A stretch of DNA of 64,000 nt from Diabrotica undecimpunctata (GCF_040954645.1 NC_092806.1:372001-436000); one strand, 5' to 3'; counted from the stretch's first letter, positions 33,373 through 45,425 are shown. Notes: a model not told the origin generated them from the letters alone. Made by a program: numbers and translations.

Positions 33373-34265
33373 AGGTTTAAAAGCAAAGAAAATTTCTGAA
33401 CGAATGTTGAAGGTATATAAGGACCCTTCGCCATCAATTAGTACTGTAGAAAGATGAGTTGCTGAATTTAAACGTGGTCTTACAATCTTGGAAGACGATC
33501 CACGTCATGGACGTCCAAAAATAGTCACAACACCAGATATCGTAGAAAAAATAAAAAATATCTTATTGGAAAATTGTCGAGTGACTGAAAGATATGTAGT
33601 AGAAGCCCCAGGCATCTCATTGGGCAGTGTAAGTAATATATTAGCTAAATCATTGGGTTTCAAAATGCTGTGTTCACAATGGGTGCCGTATTCGCTACAA
33701 TGAAATAAATCAATTTGAATGCGACTTATCGGCAACATTTTAAACGTTTTCAAAATACAAGAGGAAATGTTGTAAACCTAGTTATTTAGCTCTTAAATGA
33801 TTTCGTGATCAGATATCAGCCAATAAAGTGTTAGCATCAGTTTTTTAAGATGCAAAAAAACTTTTGTTTGTGGATTACTTGAACAAGGTATAACAATAAA
33901 TTCTGAATATTATCGTAATTTTTTAGATCAGTTGAAGGAAAAAATTTGTAAAAAAATCCGGTTTGCGGAAGAAAAAAATGCTTCTTTATCTAGACAATGC
34001 AATGAATGTGTCGTATGAGCATTTTGACAATGTGGAAAATCCCTGAATTAAAGTTCAAATTGTTGGAGTGTCCACCGTATTCACCACATTTGGCCCCTAG
34101 TGACTTCTATCTGTTTTAATACCTAAAAAGTTTATCCTTGGAAAGCATTTTGCATCAAATGATGAGCTCATAACAGCTGAGGAAGCATATTTTGCAGCTT
34201 TTCTCATATTCTCACTCCAAGAATGGAATTCATAAATTGAAATATCGTCGGAACAAGTTTCTTGA
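33373..34265 (+). pseudogene. mariner-family transposase relic
   Basis: mariner transposases use a D,D34D triad and an N-terminal helix-turn-helix pair. The frame from 33373 reads LKAKKISERMLKVYKDPSPS, then STVER, a TGA (33455-33457) where Trp is expected, then VAEFKRGLTILEDDPRHGRP, RVTERYVVEAPGISLGSVSN and LGFKMLCSQWVPYSL. After further breaks come FVDYL (first Asp, near 33873), TINSEYYRNFLDQLKE, LYLDNAMNV (second Asp, 33993-33995) and CPPYSPHLAPSDFYLF (third Asp, 34102-34104). So all three catalytic Asp codons remain, but in different frames. It is a dead copy of nearly full coding length; clear terminal inverted repeats were not found. Confidence 0.9.
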
Positions 34266-34843
34266 TGTTTAGAGAGACGATACTAAATAATAGAGTGTGT
34301 CAAACCAATAAAATAGGGTTTTTTCTTATCGAATCGCAAAACTTATTGAACTATTAATTGACCAATTTTTATACTAGGTACTATTTTTCGGTGTCAGAAA
34401 AAAAAAAAGAGAAGCACACAAACGAAGCATTTTTTAAAAATATAATTATTTTTTCAGTAGGTACTATCCCGATTACTTTTATTTTGGGATAATTATTTTT
34501 GGATTTCAATATAAAGCCATTTCCAACGAAATTTTCAAAAAAAGTACTCAAAAATCTGTGGATCAGTTTTACCAGATGATTTCCGATGTCCTTATTGTTG
34601 GTGTAATAAACGAAATCCTGACAAAACAATGTCAGTAGGTGTCATAAATCTTGTGCAAGGTAAGTTCTTAAAAAGCGCAATGAATACTACAAATGAAAAT
34701 GAGTTGGTGGTTCACAAATGTCTTGAACAGTTGGAAGAAACGGAGGAGACATTTTTGGATTATATTTTATTAGTCAGTCAGAGATTATTTTAGCTTTAGC
34801 TACAGAATGGAATTCAAATGTAGGGATTAGTATAAGCTATCAG

Positions 34844-35036
34844 AAATTACTATTTAAAGCCACAATTAAAGGTTAAAGTACGTTTATTACGTTTCAATTT
34901 CCACTTCGGAAATCGTTCTCAAAATACAAACATTAGTAAATTTGTATTTTGAGAACGATTCCCGAAGTGGAAATTGAAACGTCAATAAACGTACTCTAAC
35001 CTTTAATTGTGGCTTATTCCCATTTAAATAGTAATT
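34844..35036. repeat. Long palindromic element, 87-bp arms
   Basis: The left arm (34844-34930) and right arm (34941-35036) are inverted copies around a 10-bp spacer, differing by an indel of about 9 bp and a few substitutions. On the plus strand the right arm reads GAACGATTCCCGAAGTGGAA, then ATTGAAACGTCAATAAACG. The GAAACGTC...TCAATAAA wording is shared with the large inverted repeat at 45.2 kb. The outer ends read CACAATTAAAGGTTA. It would fold into a strong hairpin. It is probably the joint of two inverted copies of a short repeat, or a foldback element. Confidence 0.8.
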
Positions 35037-35039
35037 ACT

Positions 35040-36245
35040 TTAACATGCCACAAGAGAATAGCTTTAAATCAATATTAAGCTATCAGAAGTCCGATCTAAT
35101 TTATCAGAGAGTGATTAGGTCATTTAATCGTAAATAGTTAAAATATAAATCTGGTAAAGTGAAGTAGAGTAAGTTAAATCTTACTTGGATTCAGCAGATA
35201 GAATGAATAACTCATAAAGTAGTGACTACAGTAATGGTAGCTAGACTCATTTGTGGAAATATTTGGGGCTTAAAACTAGACATCTGGTATGGTAACCAAA
35301 CGTGCGGCAAAAAAGTACCACCCTCAAATTAATCAAGATAAAAACTTCACTTTTTAAACAAACCCTGTATAAACTATACTATTTCTGAATCATTCGGGCA
35401 AAAACAACAATAACAGCATTACAGTGGTATATACTACGCAGTTGATACTTTTTTGATATCGGATTATATCCAGCAGATGAACTTGATTTAAATAATCCAT
35501 TGTTATAAGCGAGAAGCATTAGCGGCGATGACGTCAGCATCGAATTTACCACATTAAGCGGATTTGGCGGGTTTCAGGTGAAGTAATTATTATACGGCAA
35601 TAACGACATGCACTATATATGCATAATATATGCATATGTATATGAATCATATATACAAATTTGAATATCACTCATGAATTTCGTAACCCAAAGGTGTTTT
35701 GAAGATAATTCTTGAAGATAATAAGTTATTGTTCATGCTGATTGGATAAACGGATTAAACAGATTCTGCAGTGATAATAATTGTCGTTTTAGATTTACAT
35801 TCAATATAACATAAGGACGTATAAATAGGGAGTTAAGATGTAGGACACATCATAAATATATATGTAAATATTGAGTATATAAAATAAAATATAGTATACA
35901 TTTATTTTTCCTTTCGGTTTGAATTAAGAATATTTTTTAGTTAGTCAACTTTTAGTAATTCCCAATTGTATCACTGTATCCTATGCCTAGCAGTGTCTTC
36001 AAATTTAATCAGTAACGGTCGCCACAGCTTGAGCGAATGACGCACGCATTTAGGCTTACCAAGCAAGTAAAGAAATGATGATTTAGAATCCCGTACTATG
36101 TAGACGACACAATATTGATATCCATAACAATCTTGATAAAGATTAAATTGTCTACAAAGACTAGTCCACAGGTACAAAACAAGACAACACTTTTACTTAG
36201 AGTGCCCAATCACGTAGATTTTTCAAACAAGAATTCTGCTTTTAG
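35040..36245. other. AT-rich noncoding DNA
   Basis: No domain recognised. 35500-35580 is briefly richer in CG-containing words (GCGGCGATGACGTCAGCATCG includes a CRE-like TGACGTCA). That could be a regulatory site, with no further support. Confidence 0.4.
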
Positions 36246-36249
36246 TCAA

Positions 36250-36765
36250 CAGATTTTCTTCCTTAAACCTTTCCTTGTATTTTAAATCTCAAAATTCCTT
36301 CACCACGTGGCCTAGGTATTCCAGTTTACTCGTTTGTATGGTGGTGAGTAGTTCTGCTTCTTTACCAAATCTCTCTAGTACTTCTTTAAGTCTATCAGTC
36401 CATAATATTTTTAATACTCTATGGTATAACCAGCTTCATAAAATAATATTGAAAATATATAACATCGAATAGTACATAGTCTGATTTCCAAATTAAGATT
36501 TTTACATGATAGGAGTGCCTTCATTCGTATAAATGATGATCACCTGTTTACTTCTGCAAGAAGTATGCATTGGTTTCGTTCATCAAAGTTCCCTCCCAAG
36601 TACTGATATTTTTCTACTTGTTCTACAACATTATCATTTATTGTCAATATGTGGTGTATATTTGGTGGTCTTTTTGTAATTGGTATATATTTCGGTATTT
36701 TAACGTTTATAGTAACTCTCATCTCAGCACTATTCATACTTAGACTTTCGATTAAATGTTGTAGG
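36250..36765 (-). pseudogene. Post-RT fragment of a non-LTR retrotransposon
   Basis: On the minus strand: MNSAEMRVTINVKIPKYIP, then ILTINDNVVEQVEKYQYLGG (the V..F.YLG block). In shifted frames follow RMKALLSCKNLNLEIRL, RCYIFSILFYEAG, YHRVLKILWTDRLKEVLERF and ELLTTIQTSKLEYLGHV. These are the thumb and post-RT block of an insect LINE (the RILKI.W.DR..N.EVL and KLEYLGH wording). Frameshifts separate the pieces and a C-terminal part is missing. Confidence 0.75.
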
Positions 36766-37284
36766 TCTTCTATAGGTAAGACATTATATTACAAGACGTT
36801 TTCTACTTTTATTTTTTTTGTGTAAGAATGTTTGTAAGGTGGTTATCGGTTATACAAAAGTTTTCAATTATAATTCTCCTTAAAGTAGATAATGAACAGG
36901 AAAAAACCATGGACTTATCATATAAATAGAATGGAAGAGTGGTCAAAATAGTAAGAGATTAATCACCAAACGATAGAAGTCTCGGCTAACTGTACAAAAG
37001 ATGGAGTCATTTAATAGAGGTTCCGTCGATTAACAAACAAAACTGCTTTTAGTGGGAAAAAAGATTACAGAATCATTTTATAAAGAATTGATTTGCTACT
37101 AGAGGATAATTTGGTACCAGCAATTGGAGAATCGGTATATCTACGTATCGTGGACTTTAAGAATGCATCTGGCCGGGTTAAATTAAAGGACGTTATCCAT
37201 TTATTATATGCAAGATAGATATCTCTAGGAATGATCAAAAACGAACGAAAATATCCACCAAAATAATACAATAAAATTAAAAAT

Positions 37285-37835
37285 AAAAGAAAAACTAACT
37301 GACCCTATTGAAACTGGCAATGGGATAAGACAGGAAGATTAAATGAGCTCTCTATTGCTCTAAGGAAACAATATGGTGAAATAAAAATTTCGGGAAAGAA
37401 ATGAACGGTAGATTTTATAAAACAGTCATCAGATTAATAATGACATACGCGCAGAAACACGACCTAAGTCAGAGAGGACAAAAAGGATGTTTGAAACAGA
37501 AGAGATGAAAACGTTTTAGAAAATTGATGTTAAAATACTATAGGACAGAGCTTTAAGTATAGATATACAACGTAGATGCAATGTGGAGAACTTCAAGAAA
37601 TATAAGAGTAGAATGGGACTATCATATAAGCTGAATGACAACAAATAGATTAGTAAAGACGGCAAACGGCGGTTTCCCAATAGGAAGGGGATCAGTAGGA
37701 AGACCACGAAAACAACGGAACGACAACTACTGGCGGCACATTGAAAAACACACAGAATCATATCTACATGAAAAAAGAAGAAGAAAAGAGGATTTTCCAG
37801 CGGCAAATATATATGTGGAAATTTTATAAATGGGG
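37285..37835 (+). pseudogene. Non-LTR retrotransposon fragment with internal deletion
   Basis: The plus strand starts with PIETGNGIRQED, the end of a NG.RQGD motif, then jumps to a C-terminal block, so the palm is deleted. That block has RFYKTVIRLIMTYAQKH, KQKR and MKTF remnants, then VKTANGGFPIGRGSVGRPRK, QRNDNYWRHIEKHTESYLHE and KRRRKE. The best frame is open at 37635-37829. It belongs with the 13355-13840 and 15360-15800 fragments (R..Y.TVIRPIM.Y..ET, GRPRKRWNDN). No tail or target duplication was identified. Confidence 0.72.
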
Positions 37836-40735
37836 TAGATTTTACGACTTTTGAATGTGGATTGCTCACATTTGGCTGGGTTAGTTTTGTTATCTAGTAT
37901 CTGTACCATTTCATTTTCTAAGGCTGTCATGGAATCGTTGTGTAAGTATACCTTCATGCGAAATTCCTGCTTTGATCGATTAGTGGTCTGACAGAGAATT
38001 TTTGCGACTATAAAGAGTTCCTATTTGCAAAATACGATTTCATAATATAATAGTTAATTAAAAATATGTTATTAAAATGTATTAATAATTATGGAGAATA
38101 TTGATGGAGTTAATTGTATCATTCATTTATTTCAGTGAAGTAATTCAATACAAACATCTTAGGTTTATTTTTGACATAAATAATACTTAAACGTAACAAA
38201 TGAAACCTCAGCTCCAGCGGACATGAGATTACCAGAATAAGATGTTCTGATGTACGAAGATCAAAGAGGGTCCCTCGTAGAGACGGTTGTTCCCTAGCCC
38301 TTAAGCTACTTCCCTCCTCAGCAATCACAGACAAAACGTTAGGGAGGTTTTACTTGTTTTTTGACCTTGGATATCCTAAAAAATAGGATCTGCAAGAAGC
38401 CTTTCTGCGTTGATGCTACATTAGTAGGGGTGGCGTTATGCTCTTTTCTCTCTGGTTTACCTTTCTTGAGAACGGTTAACCATGGAGAAACGCGCATAAT
38501 GCCATCCCCCAAAGAGCGAACACATCATTCAATAATTGCCCCTGAATATAATAGGCGTTTGGAGAAGATCTACACCTGTTACAATGTTACGAAAATGCCA
38601 CTGAATTATAGAGGCATTTCAAAGAATAAGCCTAACTATATATATATATATGGGCTATGAGGTTTTATAAATGGCATCAGCTGTTTTAATATTACAGTGC
38701 AATACACTAGGATTTTTGAATTTGCTAATAATTTATTAATCAATCTTTCAAAATTTATAAATATTATGCTGACTTTGCCCATTTATAGAGACTGATTTTC
38801 TTAAAACAGAAACGTAGAATTCAGAGTTTCAGCATAGGTTTAAAAACGTTTTGTAGTGCAATAAATTTAACATTTATCTGACACTAAATTTTAATCACGG
38901 AGCTTTATATGATCTAATCTACTTTACTTTACTTTAGTTTTTCTTTAATTCTTTTTTTTTAATTCTTTTCTTTATTCCTTGTAAAGACAAATCTGTTTAA
39001 GTAATATGATGTAGTCCCCTTCATTTTGTAGATTAAAAATAAATGATTGGTCATGTGAAACATAACTGTATTTTACATATCTAATTAGATTATATCTCAT
39101 TAAGCTTTCAGCAATGATGCCTAACTCTATTGGCTTTATTGTCCAAATTTATATTTGTCTCCATCAAACAGTAACTTAAATACATCCGATAAATGTCCCA
39201 ATCAATTTTCGTGCTGGAACGCGTGCTAGGAATAACATGTTTAATATGCAAACACACATACCGCCAGCCTATTATTTCGTTTTGTCATTATCAATTTACA
39301 GTTTAGTTTATTTCAATCAAACATCGGATTGGTGGTGAAACCACACCCTGCTGCAGTTCAATACATAATATGTGCTCTGATAAATTTCAACATAAATAAA
39401 TTTAATTTGAGCCGAAATGGCTTTAGAACGAATAAAATAGTTGAATGTGAAATTTTGCTAATGACCAGGTGACTAATTCCTAAAACTTTGCTACTCTCTT
39501 TAAAAAAAGTTGTCATTTTTAATGAATTCTTTGAAAACACGTTGCAGTGGATCTTAGAAATGGAAAACTAAATGGAAATGACAGAAAAGTTTGTAACGGA
39601 AGTTTCTAGTGCCTGGGTAGCGCTTGCTTATACAAGTGAGCGGGACGAGCAAATAGAGAATAATATTACACAATGACTTACCTAACTAGCACCATCTATC
39701 GAAAAATCGTGTAAGTTTTGCTGACACAATTTTTGAGTTTATACTGACTAAATATATTCTGACACCGCATAGGCATAAAGACCAAGATAATGATGATGAT
39801 GAAAATTTAAGTTGCTTGCACAGACAACAGTCTACATGATCATGAAAACGCGTTCTCCAATCAGAGCTAATGACAAATTACACTCAAGCACCAATCACTC
39901 GAGTTAATTAATGTTTGTGTACAAACTTGCACCGTATATTTTCATTTTTTATTGTAAATATGCAACATTTTACAGTTCTATAATAAAGTTATGGTCTTAA
40001 AACAAAAAAGTGTAAAACTGATTGAAAAAAGATACTGACAAAACATCGCAGCAGCGTTTTACGAGTTCTCATAAAACTTTAAACGGTGTTATTTAAATTT
40101 TCAAATGATGTAAATATACATCGCCTCGCGAAACAAAAGACAAGCTAGCATGTTTCCAAAACAAAAACCGGGAAATGAAATTCGGCGGAGCATTTTTCAC
40201 AGTTTAGAATAGGGCAATGTCAATAAATTTACATTCGTAGGGAAAGAAAAAGGGACATTTATGGAGCCAACAACCGAACTTGCCATTCGCATATTTGATT
40301 AAACAAGGAGAACATAAATTTAGCTGTATGCTATAATACAAAATTCACTTTTGCATGAATTTTATACGACATGTATATTTCCACTTGCGTCTTTTCTTAG
40401 CTCCCCTGGAAGATATGTTTATGTTGTTATTGACTTTTATTTTAAAAGTGTCATCAAAAATGTATCTAAGTTATAGAAATATAATGGACTCACGCAAACT
40501 ATAAAAAACAATAAAGAAAAAAATAATAATATGGTCAAACAAAACACAAACATTACAGGAAAAATGTCTTCTTCTTAAATGCTTATTCAGCCATCGACAC
40601 AAAATCTCCACAGGTGACATTTACAAACCTCAAGGGATAGTGTCCTCCAGAAGTATCCTTTCATGAGCATGAAAAATATTTTTACAAGATCAGACCTTAG
40701 TCGAGAGCTCAGAATTTGAATGATCAAATGTTACG
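37836..40735. other. AT-rich noncoding DNA
   Basis: I see no coding sequence. A 99-codon frame at 38361-38660 ends in a TA run and shows no domain. 40110-40310 is less AT-rich and has no repeat signature. Confidence 0.45.
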
Positions 40736-40739
40736 TTTT

Positions 40740-41145
40740 CTCCGTTTTGATGTAGGGCTGTGAAAATTGGACAATGGACTCTGAAACAGAAAAAAGAATA
40801 GATGGCTATGAATTTATATATACAGATGGATGATGAGAATTCCATGGATACAAAACGTCACCAAAGGTGAAGTACTTCGGCGCATGAGTAGACAAAAAGA
40901 ATTATTCACCATAATCAGAGAGAAAAATACAATACTTGGGTCATGTATTCAGAGGTGAAAGATATCATATTGAAAGGTAAAGTGTAGGGCAAAAGATCAG
41001 TTGGAAGACGCCAGAATCGTGGCTGAAATACCTGAGGAGATGGTTTGACCACTCATCCATAGAAATCTTTCGTGCAGCAGTTTCCAAAGCTACAATTGCC
41101 ATTTGGAATGCCAACCTTCGACAGGAGACGGCGCAATAAAAAGAA
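40740..41145 (+). pseudogene. C-terminal fragment of a non-LTR retrotransposon ORF2
   Basis: After a frame with CENWTMDSETEKRIDGYEF (the C.TWTL....RI..FE equivalent), the plus strand reads YRWMMRIPWIQNVTKGEVLR, RMSRQKELFTIIREKNTILG and HVFRGERYHIE. After a shift come GQKISWKTPESWLKYLRRWF, then DHSSIEIFRAAVSKATIAIW and NANLRQETAQ with a TAA, and a GAA/AAG-rich tail follows. This is the same post-RT block as at 55939-56397. Frameshifts and a stop are present. Its tail (AAAAAGAAAAAGAAGAA, near 41137-41153) is like the GAA-type tail of the nested fragment. Confidence 0.78.
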
Positions 41146-41149
41146 AAAG

Positions 41150-44100
41150 AAGAATATACAGAAAACTCTCAATGGGCAATTTTATACACGACACTTTTTC
41201 TTAAATAATATTTTTATTGTTAAATATTGTCAGACAATTTACTTATTGTAATTATATTACAAATTGTTAATATATTGGGATATATAAAAAAGTGCGTATT
41301 CGATAACTGAATGTTGACGATAATTTCTGCAAAAGGGATCTTTATTTTGTGCTTTTTCAAATAATTAAAAGGTGTCTATGTCCGTATATTTGCTTGCACC
41401 ATTTAAGACCATAAGGAATAATTTTTTTCTCGTTGGTCTCATTTTTCATAACAAATATGAAGAGGAATAACAGTATAAAGATGAAGAGAAAAACTTATTA
41501 GATGGAATTGATGCAAAATTAGGAAGATAAGCAAAATATTTCGAAAATATATTATACGCAAAAGATCAAGATCCAAGTCAAAAAGTGCAACTACCAAATG
41601 TAGTATAATAAAAAGCTTAAAAAAAACCAACAGAAACCTAGTGAAGCAGATATTATTGCTTAGTTTTAAAAAAGAATTCTCACACAACTTTGTATCTATC
41701 TATATAAAAGACTAGGATGACAAGTCACACTGTTTATCAGGTAGGGTAACTACGCCATCAAAGACATAAATCTGAACTTTCTGAAATTTCAATTATATTT
41801 TGTTCTTGAAACGATACGTTTAATTTATAAAACTAATATTATTAATTACATATTAATATTGCTAATACTACGACTAATTTTTTTGAAAAAATTTCCAAAA
41901 ATATTGGTTGCTGTAATTTTAATATAAGATTTAATAAACAAAATAATTAAAATCTTTATGTTAGTTTAGATTTAAACACCTAGCGCCATAGAGGAAAGAA
42001 ATCTGAACTATCAACTGATATGAATAAACTTATCTGACACCTAAAATGTAAAATATTTATTGGCCAAATAAAGTACCGAATAAGAAATTATCTGGAAGAT
42101 AAATTGTGTTTATTGTAGTTTGTTATTATGTTGTAGATTATCACGAAATCAAAAATTTGTGGGTGAGAGACATGGATCCGGTATGCTGAAATCAAAGGAT
42201 ATGATGTTAAGTGTTTATAAGCTTAGTGCGAGAATATAATATAATATCATTTTTGTAATAATAAAAACATTTTTAAGAGGTTTAGATTAAGTAAACCTAG
42301 TTCCTATTAAAAAATTCCAGGTAAAATACTAATTACCAATCTTTTCTAAGAAATATATCACTTGCAATTTCTGACACGGAAAAACGCAATCAAATATTGA
42401 ACAAGACAATATAAGCTCTAACATTATAATACTTTAGTGATAATATCGTTATAAAATTTTAAGTAAGACGTAGTTTCGTATTTTGGTAACTACAAAGGTT
42501 GAGAAATATTTTTTAAACATTTTATTAATAAAATGTATGAAAGTACCTGCTCTATGAAGACAACATTCTCGATTTATGCTGACCCTGGCTATTCATTATT
42601 GTTCATTGTGTACCTACTAAAGACATTGTTAAACCAACTTTTCTAAGAAATATATGGCCGGAGCGCGTTACCTGTGACTCATTTCTGTATGGTATCAAAA
42701 TCTACCCGCTGGCGTTGAAGCAAACTAGTATATGCCCATTTTTACAGTCTACACCATGTTGACGTAGGGTTTCGATCAGTTCTGTATTGTTTTACTAGTG
42801 TTTCTTTTTGTTATTTTTTATGTAAGAGCCTCCATAAATTCTGCCATTGTTATATAATTAACTTTTTTCTTCTAAGACCTCTTCTATATAACTGCTGGGT
42901 TTATACTACAAATTCTCTTTATGTTGCATCCATTGTTGATTCTTAATGACATAAGTGGGTGCTATTTTTATAATTTATTTTTATAGATTAAAAACCTTTA
43001 TCTACAAAATAAAGAAAAAACTTTCATACAAAGAACAAATTATCATGCGCTTAGAAAGAGTAACAGAATAAAATTAAAAATAAAATTCTATATATTATAA
43101 ATAAATAAACCGAATAGGATATTTGTTTAAGGATACTTCGGATAATAATTGTAATATTTTGGTATTTTGTTTAATAGTTTTAATTCTTTCCCTACTGTAT
43201 TTTTTTTACTTCATCATTTGTCATATTCTTTAAACATCGATTATTTTTGTTGCTATATTTATTAGATAAAAAACAAAATAAATATTTAACCAAACAATCA
43301 ACATTCCGTTAATATTCACAGTTTTCATCTAGTAGCAACTTATTCGACAAATAGAAACAAGCAACGTTTTAATAAATATCTAAATAGATTTCCCCAAAAG
43401 CTCTGCTCCAAAAACGAATCGAAAATTGAATATTCACAAGAAAACGAGAGAGGCAGAAAGGATGGGAAAACGTGAACATGTCTGCCGGCGGAGGCACTGC
43501 CTGCGAAAAGGCGGCAAGTGAAAGCGAAAATACGAAATGAAATTAAGTCGATCGCCCATGTGATAGACACGATCTCGATCATGACTAATAACGGCTGACA
43601 TTAACTGTTAACCAATCGACATCGAACATTCTTGCTGAAAATAAAAGACTGGCTTCAGGAAAATGCCTAATTATATTTTTCTCGAGAAGAGCGATACAAA
43701 ACTAATTTCTCGATACGGAAAAAGTTGTAATCGCATCAGATCGACTGGCGGTTAAATATCGAGATAATATCGTTCAGGAAATTTCATTTATCATCATTCT
43801 CTTTGCGATTATCCTTATCAAGTGTCGGCGTCTCTAATTACCTTTTTTCACTAGTTTCTTTCTCGGATGATACCAATATTAACCCTACTTAACAGAGACG
43901 TATCCTCTCATTTACGTTCTAGCACTTGCTCTCTTGTACTTCTGTGATCAAAAATACACCGTTATCTTCTTTAGATGTCCTCATTCATCTGGTTGTCCAT
44001 TATTATTGCAAATTAATTTTTGTCTTGCTTCTTTTTGTTAAGTTGTGTCTTGTATATCTTGTTCCATTCAGTTTGTAGCAGTAGCTAACAAGTACTGTAG

Positions 44101-44282
44101 ATGAGAAAATCTGAAGTCAAGCGTGTAAGATGCCGATTTCCTTGTTGAACGTATCTATAGCGATCATCATCTTCTTACAGTACCATGACGCCGAAACTCT
44201 CATAATAAGCTGCCTTTCATCTTCGTACCATATACCATATTCAAAAGGAAAGTGAGTTTTTTTTAAGTGTTCTATTATTTTC

Positions 44283-44285
<3 letters not shown>
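41150..44285. other. Noncoding DNA with a less AT-rich unique-looking segment at 43.4-43.9 kb
   Basis: 41150-43330 is AT-rich with nothing recognisable. From about 43400 to 43870 the DNA is richer in CG words (TGTCTGCCGGCGGAGGCACT, GATCGACTGGCGG, ATCGAGATAATATCG) and shows no transposon motif. It is a candidate host regulatory segment. The 80-codon minus-strand frame at 43340-43582 is not recognised. Confidence 0.4.

Positions 44286-44333
<48 letters not shown>
44286..44333. repeat. TA microsatellite bordering the inverted repeat, left
   Basis: An uninterrupted TA run of about 48 bp directly outside the left arm of the large inverted repeat. Confidence 0.95.
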
Positions 44334-44338
<5 letters not shown>

Positions 44339-44423
44339 AGGTACACTCGAAGAGTGGTGGGTTTTTCGGTCAAAGTGGAGAAATAAAAGACAAAGAAGGT
44401 GGCTACTTCATCTATTTATTGAA

Positions 44424-44457
44424 GACGTTTCGCTTTCTGCTCAGAAAGCATCATCGG
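44424..44457 (-). ncRNA. Hammerhead-like motif, left arm (core base changed)
   Basis: On the minus strand the order is CCGATGA (44451-44457), a perfect 8-bp hairpin GCTTTCTG/CAGAAAGC with a 2-nt loop (plus-strand 44432-44449), GAAA and CGTC. The first element should read CTGATGA; the T to C change would be expected to abolish or weaken cleavage. It pairs by symmetry with the copy at 45211-45244. Confidence 0.5.
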
Positions 44458-45207
44458 TTCATCTAAAAAGAACAATATGAAACCAAAAAACATCCAAGGA
44501 GAAATTACAACAAAAGTGTGTTACCTTACAAAGACATGTAGCAGTCAATGATGTTAAAAATATGGAAAAACTTACGAAACTGGACATTCAGAGTTACCGT
44601 TGTATAAAATAATTAATTGAAACTAGGTATAGTTTGCAATTTAACAAAATTAGCACAGCAAAAGAACATGTGATAAAAATACATGTATTAAAAAGTTATT
44701 ATAAAAACTTAAGTAAAAAACATTAAGGTTAATTTTAAAGTGTAAAGAACCAAAAAGATCATACGAATGCACTTCCAACAATTTTATTTAATAAATTAGC
44801 TTTTAATTTTAACTTTAGGTAACATTATAAGTTATTAAGAATAATAGTAATAAGATAAAATGAAGTTACCAGTCTTTAGCTTACTGAGACTCGCCGATAA
44901 ATGAATTTACAAGTTTAACACCCACGAAAACACGTGAAAATATAATTTTTTTTACTTAAGTTTTAATAATAACTTTTTAATACATGTATTTTTATCACAT
45001 GTTCTTTTGCTGTGCTAATTTTGTTAAATTGCAAACTATACCTAGTTTCAATTAATTATTTTATACAACGTTAACTCTGAATGTCCAGTTTCGTAAGTTT
45101 TTTCATATTTTTAACATCATTGACTGCTACATGTCTTTGTAAGGTAACACACTTTTGTTGTAATTTCTCCTTGGATGTTTTTTGGTTTCATATTGTTCTT
45201 TTTAGAT

Positions 45208-45247
45208 GAACTGATGATGCTTTTTGAGCAGAAAGCGAAACGTCTTC
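45208..45247 (+). ncRNA. Putative hammerhead ribozyme motif, right arm
   Basis: Seen: GAA (45208-45210), CTGATGA (45211-45217), stem GCTTT/AAAGC (45219-45223 with 45232-45236), GAAA (45237-45240), CGTC (45241-45244) and TTC (45245-45247). GAA and TTC can pair as the start of stem I. ACGT spanning GAAA and GTC is self-complementary, as in hammerheads with a minimal stem III that act as dimers. Hammerhead ribozymes are known in the terminal repeats of Penelope-like elements. One extra T (45218) sits between CTGATGA and stem II. Activity is inferred. Confidence 0.55.
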
Positions 45248-45364
45248 AATAAATAGATGAAGTAGCCACCTTCTTTGTCTTTTATTTCTCCACTTTGACC
45301 GAAAAACCCACCACTCTTCGAGTGTACCTTAGTTTATTTTGGATTGACGGTCGTACTCCTTTTC

Positions 45365-45367
<3 letters not shown>

Positions 45368-45421
<54 letters not shown>
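45368..45421. repeat. TA microsatellite near the inverted repeat, right
   Basis: An uninterrupted TA run of about 54 bp lies 30 bp outside the right arm of the inverted repeat. Confidence 0.95.

Positions 45422-45425
<4 letters not shown>

Larger units (their letters stand above)
44331..45337. repeat. Large inverted repeat, about 390-bp arms, Penelope-terminal-repeat-like
   Basis: The left arm (about 44331-44720) and right arm (about 44951-45337) are near-identical in inverted orientation. The outer end reads AAACTAAGGTACACTCGAAG and the inner end TTAATACATGTATTTTTATC, and a spacer of about 230 bp separates them. TA tracts flank both outer sides. Each arm contains a stem-loop next to a GAAACGTC word (see the separate entries). 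No protein is encoded. The layout suits two inverted partial copies of one element's terminal repeat; Penelope-like elements often leave such inverted terminal copies. The link to a PLE rests on the ribozyme-like motif and the TA tracts, not on coding sequence. Confidence 0.85.

Noticed and set aside
36275..36472. 65-codon plus-strand frame
   Set aside because: It is the antisense of the minus-strand LINE post-RT fragment at 36250-36765.
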